Below, piece by piece: positions 9,012 to 19,084 of a stretch of 29,758 nucleotides of DNA (positions are counted from its first letter, which is position 1; each line of letters begins with the position of its first letter). This DNA is from Isohypsibius dastychi. Lineage: Eukaryota; Tardigrada; Eutardigrada; Parachela; Isohypsibiidae. Location: positions 1-29,758 of the forward strand of contig JAQIWT010000182.1 in the NCBI GenBank assembly GCA_034696485.1, given 5' to 3'. The translations under genes were made by a program, and so were the position numbers. A model generated the notes under the pieces. The model made no database searches. It was not told the origin of the DNA and was given only the letters and a program-made list of their open reading frames with translations.

Positions 9012-11683
9012 GGAAACTGCAATATGGTCAAGAAAAACAACATGGCATCCCACCAACAAATATTAAATTACATTTCTCACACATCTCTAAACCGTCATTA
9101 TAAAATTTTACGATTCAACAACAAAATAATTAAGAAACAAACATATTGGTGAATTTAACATTGAAATAAGGCTGCCGAATGTTTTCGCAACACAGGCGCA
9201 GAACATACAGTTACAATGAGAAACAGAGCTTGACCAAGTTGTAAAATACATACCGGCTTCTTCATAAAAATTAGTCAGATGAGAGTACTTCCTTCAAAGG
9301 TGGTGACTGAACGTGAGAAAAAACCAACTTGCTCTGTGAAACGTATCCACCAAAGAAAATCTGACTTCTGAATATTAAGGTTAAACCAACCAGAGTGTTG
9401 TATTTCGGCGAGCAAATTTGTCACTCCTGCTGCCAAAAATCGAAATAAAATCACTGTTTTCAAACACAAGGTTACTCAAAGGTCTAAAGAAAACAATGTG
9501 GCTATTGTGGATTATGAGTCAAAGGGCGATGTAGCGCATGATATCGTAAACGTTACACACAATCAACAAGTGGTTTTTGCAGGAATATTAATCATAACCG
9601 ACACATGGGAATATGACGTTGGAAAAGAAAGTTCATGGTCAAGTGCGCTGTTTTTGGACTTTCAAATTAGAACAAATCATATTTTTCAAAAACCATTGTT
9701 AACCACAACTAGCTAGTCAACCCAAATTTCATTTTCTAGATACTTTTTAATAAAATGAATACGATAAATTATTCGAAAGCTATCGTCATGATGTTCAGAT
9801 AGAAAATCCGGCAAAAAACGTTTACAGAATATTCCGTTCCACTTACCGTTTAATTAGTCGAACGCCGACCTTCTGAAGAACTATCCTCGGCGACCCGGAA
9901 GTTGTTCCACGATTACTGCAGACAGACAGCGTACATATTCCAAAGTGTTTCTCCCAGATCCAGATTCTGCTTCAATCAAGTCAATCCGCTACCGGAAGCC
10001 GCCGGTTTCAAGGGGGCGCACAGTCAGAAAACGAATCGAATTAAAAAACGCAATTATCGAATCGCGCAGGAACGATTAGAGCAATTGTTCAATCTCGGCA
10101 CAAGACAAAAGGTAACGCTTCCTTATCGCGTGATTCCGATGCTCGAGATGCTCGCGAGATTAATCAACTGATGGAACTCATCTCGGATGGAAGGGGATTT
10201 GTAGGTGTTAGACAAAGTAATAAGGTACAGCTTGGACAACGCCGCTATTTCCATCATCATGCCATGCCATTCTCAGGGAAATTAAGCAGCCGTAAAAGGT
10301 TAAACCTACAACGCGTTTCCCCCCTCTATCACACCAACCATGCGCGAAATCAAACCGATATCTCCTCTGCTAGCCAATTAAAGTCGATCTCTTTTTAATT
10401 GATTGCCTCCAATGAACACCTTTAATCAGGAATCGAACATTGACATGTCTGAAATTCTGAACCCCAAGTCAAGCGAAAAACTGCACCGCGGTATGCCGTA
10501 ACTTTGCGTGACGGCTTCCGGCGGATGTGGACAAGTACAAACGACCTGCTTGTGAATTTCAAAGTGTGCCCATCTGATTCAACGAGGGTCAGTGCATTTC
10601 CGTAAACCTGGCTTGGTTTGATAATCAAATGAGAATGGCCTCTTGAGATGCTGGAGAAACAAATGTTCGATTAATTGGCACATGTGCTTTAACATGATGC
10701 GTGGTGTTGGGGAATTATGGTTCCCATCCGTTTGGTAACGAGTTCATCAACCTGCCCACACGGATAAGCAAGACTCGCAAGTGACAATTACAAAATTGAT
10801 ATCGGACTCAACTGTTTTTTGAGAGAGATAAAAAACCGTCAGAATCTGTTCAATTCTCACAGCCTGCTTAACCAATATTATAGTACACAAAACACCGGCA
10901 GATGCAGTGCCTGTAAGATAGTAAATCGAAAAGACAAAGAAGACCATAACAAAGGTCACCGATACAATAAACAAAAAATTCAGTCTTTCTCTTAAAAACG
11001 AAGTATATAATTATCTCTTAACAGAAGCTTTGTGTTTTCCGTCAAAAGAAATTGGTTCTACTTATTATTTGCAGCAAGCAATTTTATTTTTAAGATCTTT
11101 AGGCGGTCTTTTAAGAATTCCAATTTGTCCTTTCGCATGCAACAAAAAAGGGAATCAATTCACCCAGATCCATGTCCGATCTCCTCTCATCCTGTTTCAG
11201 AAAATATGTAAATTGACTTTTAAAACAATTTACAGATCAAGTATCAACTTATAAAAGATAACCGTGTTTATTTTCATGACAAGCCGGATTTAAGTTGATT
11301 TGATATACAGGTATGTTTAGAATCCGAAGTTCTCAACTCGTAAAACAATGTAAAAATTCAACGAGCTTCTAAAGTAAGAATGCAGAATGCCGTAAAGTAG
11401 AAAAAGCTCGCACATGATAACCAAATTACAGCTTACAGCCAAGCAAAACAACGAGGCTGTCTGATGATCTGCTGCAGTGGACGAACCTTGGTATTCAAGC
11501 AAAAACAGTGTCGAACAAGACTTTTTACCGGCTCTTCGCTAATACCTGCCGATTAGGCTCTCAGTTTCAAAACCAACTAATTAGTCTCCCTTTTAATTTG
11601 CAAATAATGTTCATGTAGGCAGGTTCGTCTGTGTACTTTATGCGATGAAATTAGCACACAACAGATCTCGAAACCGCTATTCC
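9012..11683. other. 2.7-kb gene-poor interval between PAN-ZP and Gly/Tyr-rich genes
   Basis: No recognisable protein. It contains only short open frames: plus strand 9902-10171 and 10171-10398; minus strand 10422-10628, 10747-10974 and 11317-11502. The last two are hydrophobic (for example ILTVFYLSQK near 10850) but lack a start exon or a family match. It is upstream of both flanking genes (PAN-ZP minus, Gly/Tyr-rich plus), so it is the natural place for their promoters and any non-coding 5' exons of the PAN-ZP gene. Confidence 0.4.
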
Positions 11684-11691
11684 TATAAAAG
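11684..11691 (+). promoter_or_regulatory. TATA box of the Gly/Tyr-rich gene
   Basis: A canonical TATAAAAG lies 81-88 bp upstream of the ATG at 11772. Transcription would be expected to start about 25-30 bp downstream, near 11715, giving a 5' UTR of about 55 nt. Strong TATA boxes are typical of highly or tissue-specifically expressed secreted-protein genes. Confidence 0.7.
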
Positions 11692-11771
11692 CAAGCTGGT
11701 CCAGCAAGCTTAACAACACTTTCACTGTTCTATTTCTCCATTCTTTCGACAAGCATTTTCGATCTCCAAAA

Positions 11772-12334
11772 ATGTTCACCCAACTCGTAGCAGCGCTTTT
11801 CGGCGTTATCGCCTTGGCTATCGTTGCATCTGCGGTGAGTTGGAACTTCATCGTCGGAACTGAAACACAATTCTAAATTATTCTCTAAATTCAGGATGGC
11901 GGATATGGATGGGGATCAAAGGGGGGTGATTATGGCGGTCATGGCGGAGGCTATGGAGGCGGATACGATCAGGACTTCAACAAATACATAACTAAATATC
12001 CGGTTGGAGATATCTACGGATTCGGTGCTCAATATGGTGGCGGAAGCGGATACGGCGGATACGGGTTTGTTCTGCAAATTCTTCCCAATTTTCACGACTG
12101 ACAAATATATTCCAATTGCAGTAAAAGCTACTATGGAGCCCCACCCGTGACATACATCCCAGGTTATGGAAAATACGTGCCTTAGTAAGAATTTTAGTAT
12201 CTTCAAAAATATAGAAATTAAGAAAACATTGAATTTCTAGCACAATGCCTCTGTATGGAAATTACGGAAACTATGGACCAGCTCACTCTCCTCATTACGA
12301 ACAGAGCTATGGTGGATACGGAAAGAGCTACTAG
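11772..12334 (+). CDS. Small Gly/Tyr-rich secreted protein (129 aa)
   Basis: Four exons: 11772-11834, 11895-12064, 12122-12184, 12241-12334; 390 bp, phases consistent, TAG at 12332-12334. Exon 1 codes almost exactly for a signal peptide (MFTQLVAALFGVIALAIVASA), and intron 1 falls at its end. The mature part is about 108 residues, dominated by Gly and Tyr in GGY/YGG and GYG motifs (DYGGHGGGYGGGYDQD, GGGSGYGGYGKSYYGAPP) and closes YGGYGKSY. It has no Cys. Gly/Tyr-rich secreted peptides in ecdysozoans include cuticle and adhesive proteins and the nematode nlp YGGW-type antimicrobial peptides; which applies here cannot be told. An AATAAA lies at 12573-12578. The gene is convergent with EXOSC5. 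Confidence 0.85.
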
Positions 12335-12613
12335 ACTGATTTGTGATACGGCGTTCGGAGAATCTCAATAACGAATCATTTGTTGCCTTAAAAAACTAAG
12401 CGTCCTAAAATATGTTTTGTACAACAACCTCATCGCCTCACTCTTGTTTTATCTTTTCGAAAAACTCGTGTGATTTTCCAACATGTTAAATGCCATGAAA
12501 CGTGAGCCTGCTCAATTATCAACGAAAGTAGAACAGTGTGTTGACGACCATCAAACAAGACCGAAATTAAGGAATAAAAGTCTGCTCACGAACACGATTA
12601 TTTACGGTTGTAG

Positions 12614-13683
12614 TTACCGGTTCGCTGAAAGTGAGACAGCTTCGTGCATCTGGGTGAATATCTTTTTTGCAGCTTCCCGGCAAACGTTCTCCGCTGATTG
12701 TAGGATTTCTGCATCAGCCGACCCATGCAGCGCCATCCATATCACTTCGAGCTTCTTGTTGAAATGAAACTGAAACCACGGCCTTCCATCCTGAAACATC
12801 ACGTGGAACATCACGGATATATGTCAAACATTGATCACTCAGAGAAATTGGGAAAACTGCAAATTCTGGAGAATTTCAATTACATTTAAATAAGAACAAC
12901 TGTTCCTCAACAGCACATAATTCAATGAAAACTGATCGGGAAAATAAAATGAGCAGAAGGCTTCAAATTTTCAGCTCTCACAAAAAGAACACCGAAGATT
13001 CCTAAGCTGATTAGTTATTTAGATACCATAAAATTATACCTTCTTGCTTTGAGATTTCACTTTTTCATCTGGGAAGAAAACGTCTTCTCCGACGTGGTTC
13101 GTCGTATAGCTCACTCCAGCTATCATGTCCCGTAAATCGTAATTAGACTGCAGGAGGGACAAAGATGTTGAATTCACACAGCTTTCAATTTCCTAAACGA
13201 AAATGCATGATTTCTCATCCTCATTAATCGAAATCAGACTCACATTGGATCCATGCTGAACAGTGAAAACGCGACACCGTATCCGACTTTTCGGAAGAGT
13301 TTTCGGCACCAGCATCAACTGCAGAGTTCTGAGGACGGCTTTTGCAGCATCTACGGAGTCACACTTCGAACTTTCTGTATTCTGCGATATCTTGCTCCTG
13401 GAATAGGTGACCGACAAGGTAGGATATCCATCTCGGCGCAGAGGACCTCGCTGGGGGTATCCAATCACAGTACAAGTTATATTATCCCCTACAATTTAAG
13501 CGGATAAAATAATGGATCAACCGAACAGGATTAAAAGAGAGAGAGGACTGGAAAACTACATAAATCGTGCGAACCTGACTTGAATATCGACTGTCCGCCG
13601 TCACGTCTGGTAAACTGTGGCTCGTGGTCGACGAGCTGATGTTCCTGGAGCTTATCGCCAGCATTCTGAACAGCAGCATTCAT
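12614..13683 (-). CDS. EXOSC5: Exosome complex component RRP46 (EXOSC5-like, 227 aa)
   Basis: Four exons: 13683-13575, 13488-13244, 13192-13040, 12790-12614; 684 bp, phases consistent, TAA at 12616-12614. The product aligns along its length with RNase PH-fold subunits of the RRP46/EXOSC5 type: FTRRDGGQSIFKSGDNI in place of the LSRPDGSASFLQGD-like start, SVTYSR, the VNSTSLSLLQSNYDLRDMIAG helix/loop (cf. LNAACMALVDAGVPMRAL), and a C-terminal helix EILQSAENVCREAAKKIF. RRP46 is one of six RNase PH-like subunits forming the catalytically inert ring of the RNA exosome, in nucleus and cytoplasm. Length is close to human EXOSC5 (235 aa). The ATG at 13683 is preceded in frame by a stop. Sequence is divergent, so assignment to RRP46 rather than another RNase PH-like subunit rests on the C-terminal half. 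Confidence 0.75.
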
Positions 13684-14158
13684 TGTCGGCACTTGCAGAA
13701 GGATGAACTAACACGAAGGAAAAACTTGCGCAAGCAATGCGAGAACAACAACAATCGAAATATCACCATCTACCACCTCCCCCCCCCCCCCCAGCGTTGT
13801 AGAGGTCCAGAGTCCAAACTTCCCTTTCGTGGAAAATACGTTCCCTGCACTTTGCTTACCAATACCGTTGCGTGTCTTCGAAGACGTGAGATCGTTTTAA
13901 CAACGACTTAGAGAATGCAATGATTGAAGAATATTCGTCGAGAACCTGCCGATTAGCTCGGCTTTCCGAATGCAGTTCTGGTGAAGGAACTTCCGTTCGC
14001 TTGACAGTGATGAATCACTGAGTGATGCGATTCAAGATTTCTGCACGCGTATTCTTTTTCAATCTTGAACATTTGAGCAGAACAAAAAACAAGAAAAAAT
14101 CAGACTAATCGAAAAGTCTACCGGTTTCCCAAAAAAACCCGCAACAGAAATTTCACAA
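13684..14158. other. Intergenic region upstream of EXOSC5
   Basis: No gene recognised. It contains the poly-C tract at 13779-13792 and presumably the EXOSC5 promoter on the minus strand. Confidence 0.4.
13779..13792. repeat. C14 homopolymer (G14 on the minus strand)
   Basis: Fourteen consecutive C residues, about 96 bp upstream of the EXOSC5 start codon; on the EXOSC5 sense strand it is a G-run. Such runs are prone to length polymorphism and sequencing error. Confidence 0.9.
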
Positions 14159-14614
14159 CTAATTAAAAAGATAAGAACTGCAAAGAAGAATGCTAATCGT
14201 GATCCACACAGAAAATGCCGTATGAACCAAAGCCGGAATATAGATCGTGGCGAATAAAAAGAGCTGATTTTTGACCGAGATCACGCTTGTAAAATTTTCC
14301 ACCGAGGCAACTCGTCGTCCAAAAATAACATCAACGAAAGCCATGGAACTCTTCACCGACTCCTGCAAACAAGGAAAATTAATTAAAAATTTGAATTGCG
14401 AATGAAATTGTACTCTGAAGTCCGAACTGAACTTCCATTCATAATGCGTAATTTAGTTTGGACGGCATCCAAAATTCTTAACCCCACACTTCTACAACCC
14501 CTCGCGTACACATCGTAGTACAACGCCATTGTGAATAGGCTGTCCCCATTAGACTTGTAGTAGTGACCTCACCATGAGAGTTAACCACAATGCCATGATC
14601 ATATCTGAGGACAT
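14159..14614 (-). CDS. Possible small membrane protein (81 aa)
   Basis: Two exons join in frame: 14614-14573 (MSSDMIMALWLTLM, followed by a GTGAGG donor) and 14362-14159, which starts after a good acceptor (TTGTTTGCAG) and ends in TAG. The second exon gives ESVKSSMAFVDVIF and then two hydrophobic stretches, LFLFATIYIPALVHTAF and WITISILLCSSYLF. The splice phases agree, but the 206-bp intron is long for the window and no family is recognised. An internal ATG at the start of exon 2 (MAFVDV) would give a 63-aa product. It lies in the same orientation between EXOSC5 and the CDK inhibitor. The acceptor and long frame are the main support. Confidence 0.3.
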
Positions 14615-14686
14615 GATCTGACTTGTACTCCGCGATGCATCATTTGATCATATTTCATCTAACATACTGGAAACACGACGTACCGA

Positions 14687-15697
14687 TCATTTTTTTCCGA
14701 CGGTAAACTTGGTCAACTTTGGTGCCGAGTTGAAAGAGGCTCCCTCCATCGACTTCCGCTTCTCGGGAAGAGCAGGTGGGTTAGTCTTCTGTTGTCGGAA
14801 GAAATCTGGAAAGGGAAGGTAATTAAATCAAGCACACTGACGCCAGATTATGTAAGATCGGCAGGTGCGCGCGAACCACAAAAAATGCAACTAGCAGCCC
14901 CTGACATTTTTTCAAAGAAACCGAATGCCAGATACCATATTTTTAACTTGGGAACGTTCAACTCAGGATGCGGAATAATTTTCTGCTCAACACACAAAAA
15001 TGCCTCCTGCTGAACCCTAATTACGTCATGACCAAGATGAGATAATTCTGATTATAAGCCCTGGACTGATGTGAGTCAAGCCTGACCCAATAGATAAGTC
15101 ACGAGTATGTTTCGCTAAATACTGAAACCGCGAATATAATATGAGAAATAATTCCTCAGCGATTTTGACAGGTTACTCAGAACAAAAACTGATCTGAATC
15201 AATATCATCACTTATATTATCCCTGGGAACTCCAATTAATTCTCCCCAAAGCTGTCTACTCGTGAACGAACTAACATATGAAAGCAAAGAGCATATCAAA
15301 AGAATAAAATATCAATTTTACCGTTCAGTGAGGTCTGCTTCCCAGAAACAGATTTCCGAAGAGGTGCACTTTTGGTTGGCTTCTGTGAGACATTTCCGGA
15401 AAGAGAAATCAGATGAGAACTCTCATCTTCAACGGGAGTCCACGAAATGTCGCCAGGAAGGGGCCGTCCGTTCTCGAAATCAAAATTCCACCTCGCGTTC
15501 TTTTCCTTCGCAATTGCAGCTTGAAAGTTCGCTAATAGATTTTTAACCTCTTGACGATCTATGGGCCCAAACAGACAACGGCAGGCTTTCTTCTTCAAGA
15601 TTCCTGACTGCAAAGTATCCTCAGTTCTCGGGAGCACCGGAAGACGACGTCGATTCACCAGCTGGTTCTGACGTCCGCAGAATTTCGGTGAAGTCAT
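14687..15697 (-). CDS. CDKN1: Cip/Kip-family CDK inhibitor with PIP box (164 aa)
   Basis: Two exons, 15697-15322 and 14805-14687 (495 bp, TGA at 14689-14687). Residues 38-90 form the CDI domain of p21/p27/p57, Dacapo and CKI-1: ACRCLFGPIDRQE carries the cyclin-binding LFG, and WNFDFENGRPLPG the CDK-binding segment. Splicing creates a perfect PCNA-interaction (PIP) box at 121-128, Q-T-S-L-N-D-F-F, followed by a basic tail (PEKRKS, KLTKFTVGKK) that may serve as a nuclear signal. The protein should bind cyclin-CDK2 and block the G1/S transition, with PCNA contact linking it to S phase. The aromatic pair (FYY) that in p27 enters the CDK ATP site is not evident after the CDI. The first in-frame ATG was chosen; a 5' UTR intron ends just upstream. 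Confidence 0.9.
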
Positions 15698-15714
15698 TGT
15701 GATTTGTAAGGACA

Positions 15715-15845
15715 CTACAACAACGTAATACTGTCAAGAGATGTCGGGTAAATCAAACGACAAATAATGTCGATACATGATAAGTAATCTTCGGTGTTCC
15801 AAACTGTACTTGCAAACGTATTCAGGGGAAGAAAACGTTTCTTAC
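15715..15845 (-). other. Probable 5' UTR intron of the CDK inhibitor gene
   Basis: A minus-strand GTAAGA donor at 15845 (after ACAACGG) and an acceptor GTTGTTGTAG ending at 15715 bound a 131-bp intron, 17 nt before the ATG at 15697. The open frame over 15715-15975 is broken by these sites and is not taken as coding. Confidence 0.45.
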
Positions 15846-17055
15846 CCGTTGTCAACAAAATATCCACGATTCGAATCGAGGAGAATGGTTTCGCAAACGA
15901 ATGCTCCGAATAAACGAAATTCGATAAGTTAAAACCGAAATCCCAAACTGAAGAGGAAATTAATAAAATGGGCACGCAATTCGATTCGAATTTCGAAATG
16001 AAAGTTGTGAAGCGATGCTGGTAAATTTATGAACAGAAACAGTCGAAGCACTGGCGTGCCCTCGAGACCGGAGATTACAACTCGCCCGGCCTGGTAGAGT
16101 ATCAACAGAGGGGCACGGTGATCATCACCACGGTCTCCGCAAGCGGCAGATCTCTCCGCCTCGGAAATTGTTTACTTGTGTATGATTGGCCCATTTGCGT
16201 AACACGTCAGCATTTTGACATCTGGCTGCCATTTTTCCCGCTCGATTTTTTTCCGTGGACCCCGGCAGACCGGAAATGTACGTCTCGCATTTACGGAAAA
16301 TATTTGTTCGGTTAGGTTAATCAAAAATAACGTACCGCGTTCGATGCGGTGCGTTTCAAACGCTATCAATAAACGAAATTCAGAAATATTTTCACTGATG
16401 CGTTTCCGATTTTTAGAACACATTGTTCGCATAAGTCAACAAAGTTCCAGGTGGTTGAACTAAAATTTAGAAGGCTATCTATGAAAATTCAAAATTATAT
16501 TACCGATTGGGAGCAAATTTGAAAGCTGTAAACCTGCGCATTTTTTCGTCGTAATGTTAATTTATTTTAAACGAAAAAATATACGCTAACTTTTTCATAG
16601 ACCCAAAACAGCGTAATCTAGAACAATAAAATTCCTGTTATAATTCTCGCCTACTTGAGAACAACGCAGAGTGCACCGCTGCTTTTTGCTAAATAGGTGC
16701 TAATATGCCGAACTGATGATTATTCTTTAACCCGACGAACGAGGAACAATAGGCCCTGATGAACAATTAGGGCAATGACGAAGGGAGGAACAGATTTCAT
16801 CTCGAGATAATCAGGGTAATTGAAAATGGTGTAGTCGCTAACATCTGCATATGCCCATATGATAAAGGACGTTTGCGTAATAGGAACAAAGATCTGCATT
16901 CACCTGTTTCCGGCCTAATCTGATCCTGATGACCATCGGAGCATTCAAAACTAGCAGCTCGCGTGTCCAACTGAAATTGCCTGACGAATTCTTTTGTTTC
17001 ATCGTATGCATCTGTGCTTATTTGACCTTAAAGTGGCGGTGATTTTGTACCTCAT
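15846..17055. other. Uninterpreted region upstream of the CDK inhibitor
   Basis: 1.2 kb without a recognisable gene. Short overlapping frames on both strands at 16118-16463 lack domains and splice support. The part next to the CDK inhibitor is probably its promoter and 5' leader. No tRNA-like or rRNA-like sequence was seen. Confidence 0.35.
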
Positions 17056-17253
17056 TTAATCCAAACAGCCAAATTTTCCGCGGTGAATTCCGATTTTAAA
17101 GATTATTTCATGAATTGTTTTTATCGCATTTTCGTTCAAATGCGGCTTCGGACCGAGCAGCCGGCGTTTTTTGTTGATCATTTCTCTTATCGGCGGAAGT
17201 CGCCGGGCGTCCAGCATGTGCCAGAACCTGCCATATTTACATAAATAACCCAT
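17056..17253 (-). CDS. Hypothetical small basic protein (65 aa)
   Basis: An open frame from ATG 17253 reads MGYLCKYGRFWHMLDARRL and continues PPIREMINKKRRLLGPKPH to a stop at 17058-17056. The same frame stays open upstream to 17319 without another ATG. The composition is rich in Arg, Lys and His, as in small mitochondrial proteins, but no family is recognised. A reading using ATATGGCAG as a splice acceptor would destroy it. Kept only because frame and composition are plausible. Confidence 0.2.
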   Translation of the reverse strand: MGYLCKYGRFWHMLDARRLPPIREMINKKRRLLGPKPHLNENAIKTIHEIIFKIGIHRGKFGCLD

Positions 17254-17319
17254 AAAGATTAGAAGTTTTATGGCAGTGAGCAGATGAGTGAACTCAAACT
17301 TTTGATGGAACTCGAACAA

Positions 17320-18311
17320 ACGGAAAAGATAAGTGCTCGAGTGGCTCGCAGATGAACAAACAGCATGGCGTCGATCGTAACCTGGCGCTGGCCGTTTGTT
17401 TTCGATCTTCTCGATTTACCAAATATCTCCAAAATCACCATCAGGAGATAAGGAATTATTTGAGCGCCGGCTCAAATTTACAGATCGGACAATCGGGGGA
17501 GCAGCCAGCCATTTACAACGTGTGCCGGATTCAGGTTGCGCGTGTGTCCCGAAGTCCTTATTAGCATCTCGAAACAAAGAATAACATACCAAGTTCCATG
17601 CAGCTTATTAGTTAAAAAATTATTTTTTATGCCGGTTTTAGAAGAGCGAAAATTCTGAATTCATCATTTAAATACAAAAATTTCATAGAAAAAATCCACT
17701 TCGGTAACGATAAAATTGTAGGATACAGAAACGGTGCAGAACAAAGTGCTTTCTTCCACACCCTGTTCGACCGGCAGATGAGATCTAAATTGGATGCATT
17801 AGGAGCCACTTGAAGCGTAACACTGGCCCGACAGTTTGTCATTATATTTCAATTCCAGGTTATCATGACTTTTATCCTCGCAGGGCTTCGAAAATGCGTT
17901 TCTGTTTAAGCAGAGCGATTTTCGAACAACTGTCAACGATTACGCATGATTCAACTGATTGTTAGCGTAGAAAAGCAAACTGCGTGCCATCGAGCCGGAA
18001 TAATTGGAAGACCTACATCAAATTGCAATTTGCATTCAAACGATACATTTTTACAAGTTGCTCCTGCTGTCATCTATGAACAGAACTCACTTGGGCATGA
18101 AATTTCACAAGCAAACAAAGAAAATCTGGACGACAAAAGAGACGGGCTCAAAGGGCACCCGGCATCTCCAAATATTCATATAACCTTTTCTCGAAGGCCA
18201 AACCATCTGGTCGCTTTTTACTATTCCAAAATCAATGCTGATAGTCATTTGGACCGCTTCACTTATGAAATATTCTCTTTGGTGGAAAAACAGAACTTAT
18301 TTATATAGAAC
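17320..18311. other. Uninterpreted 1-kb region
   Basis: No recognised gene. The longest frame is a plus-strand ORF of 120 codons at 17946-18308 (starting MIQLIVSVEK, ending EKQNLFI), with no domain, no signal peptide and an AT-rich end running into the repeat. A direct repeat AGAACTTATTTAT occurs at 18292-18304 and 18308-18320. Confidence 0.3.
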
Positions 18312-18332
18312 TTATTTATTTATTTATTTATT
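18312..18332. repeat. (TTTA)n microsatellite
   Basis: About five tandem TTTA/TTAT units followed by a T-run. On the minus strand this reads (AATA)n and so supplies several overlapping AATAAA polyadenylation signals, just after the stop codon of the minus-strand frame at 18328-18536. Confidence 0.85.
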
Positions 18333-18536
18333 TTTTTATACAAAAATATTTTTCCAGTTTTTCTCGGAATTTATTACGAAGTTCGATTTTCTTTTTTCTG
18401 AAAGTTTGTTCAACGAATCCGAAAATATAACTTCGTTCGTTACCAAATCTTTTCCGTGTTAACGGAATATTCAGATTTTGTTTCAGGTCATCTGGAGTTG
18501 CCAAATCGCGTGGTGAGTCTACAAATGCCGGTTGAT
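18328..18536 (-). CDS. Possible 3' exon of an unknown basic protein
   Basis: After a candidate acceptor (GGCTCTCAG) the frame reads DQPAFVDSPRDLATPDDL and later RKRFGNERSYIFGFVEQTF, ending in a Lys/Arg-rich helix-forming tail (FREKLEKYFCIKK) and TAA directly followed by repeated AATAAA. No in-frame ATG and no upstream exon could be found, and the family is not recognised. It may be chance. Confidence 0.2.
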
Positions 18537-18719
18537 CTGAGAGCCGAAAAGATATCACCAAAACGCTTTATTTTAATCAGCACATCTGTGAAGAAAGATG
18601 ATTTGAATTTCATTAGCACTACAATGAAGAAGTATCATCAAACAATGGATCATTAATACCATCATCACGAGATATCATTAACATAAGTCACACAAGATAC
18701 CGCAAATCAGCAACTCACC

Positions 18720-18737
18720 GGGTGTTTTAGAACACCC
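18720..18737. other. Short hairpin downstream of PET117
   Basis: A perfect 7-bp inverted repeat GGGTGTT (18720-18726) and AACACCC (18731-18737) with a 4-nt loop, 80 bp after the PET117 stop codon in its direction of transcription. It resembles the size of a histone mRNA stem-loop but not its sequence. Function unknown. Confidence 0.6.
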
Positions 18738-18816
18738 CACATCAGTTTGGTGAGATATGGTGCAAATCATTCCAGCAAAATAATAAAAGACGGTCAGAAT
18801 CAGAAACAAAGCATGC

Positions 18817-19084
18817 TCATGAGGGTGCTGCTGCTGAACCAGCCGATTCGGGAAATATTTCATTCTCAGACCGAAGTTTTTTCCGGTAATTCTGCCTTTC
18901 CAAGTCTTTTTCGACGTTGAAACGGACCTTCTGAAGGCTTAACACACGAGTTAGATACAACAACGAGAAATGCAGGATAGTAACTCACATCCATATCCGA
19001 CCTCTGCTGGTAATGAACATATCCAATTGTAGTCCAGGCGAAAACCATAGCAAGACCAAGGGTCCACTTTGAGGCGGTGGACAT
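18817..19084 (-). CDS. PET117: Cytochrome c oxidase assembly factor PET117 (69 aa)
   Basis: Two exons, 19084-18989 and 18930-18817 (210 bp, TGA at 18819-18817), separated by a 58-bp intron in phase 0. The N-terminus MSTASKWTLGLAMVFAWTTI matches the family pattern MSxxSKxxLGLS followed by a single hydrophobic segment, then GYVHYQQRSDMDKVRFNVEK and DLERQNYRKK, equivalent to the VHxKQQxxxxxLRxGVxRDIERQxRKKEN region of PET117. PET117 is an inner-mitochondrial-membrane protein that, in human cells, works with PDK-family or MR-1S partners in complex IV assembly. It is slightly shorter than the human protein (81 aa) at the C-terminus. It is divergently oriented to TMX1, 730 bp away. Confidence 0.85.

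Noticed and set aside
10747-11502. Minus-strand hydrophobic frames that might form a multi-pass receptor
   Set aside because: The apparent donor-acceptor pair inside 11317-11502 would make an intron of only about 30 nt, and no start exon or phase-consistent chain could be built.
17946-18308. Plus-strand 120-codon ORF
   Set aside because: Long enough to notice, but its product has no recognisable domain, signal or periodicity, and it runs into an AT-rich repeat. Listed only as part of an uninterpreted region.
18678-18863. Minus-strand 61-codon frame overlapping the PET117 end
   Set aside because: Out of frame with the PET117 second exon, which matches the family; a shadow.
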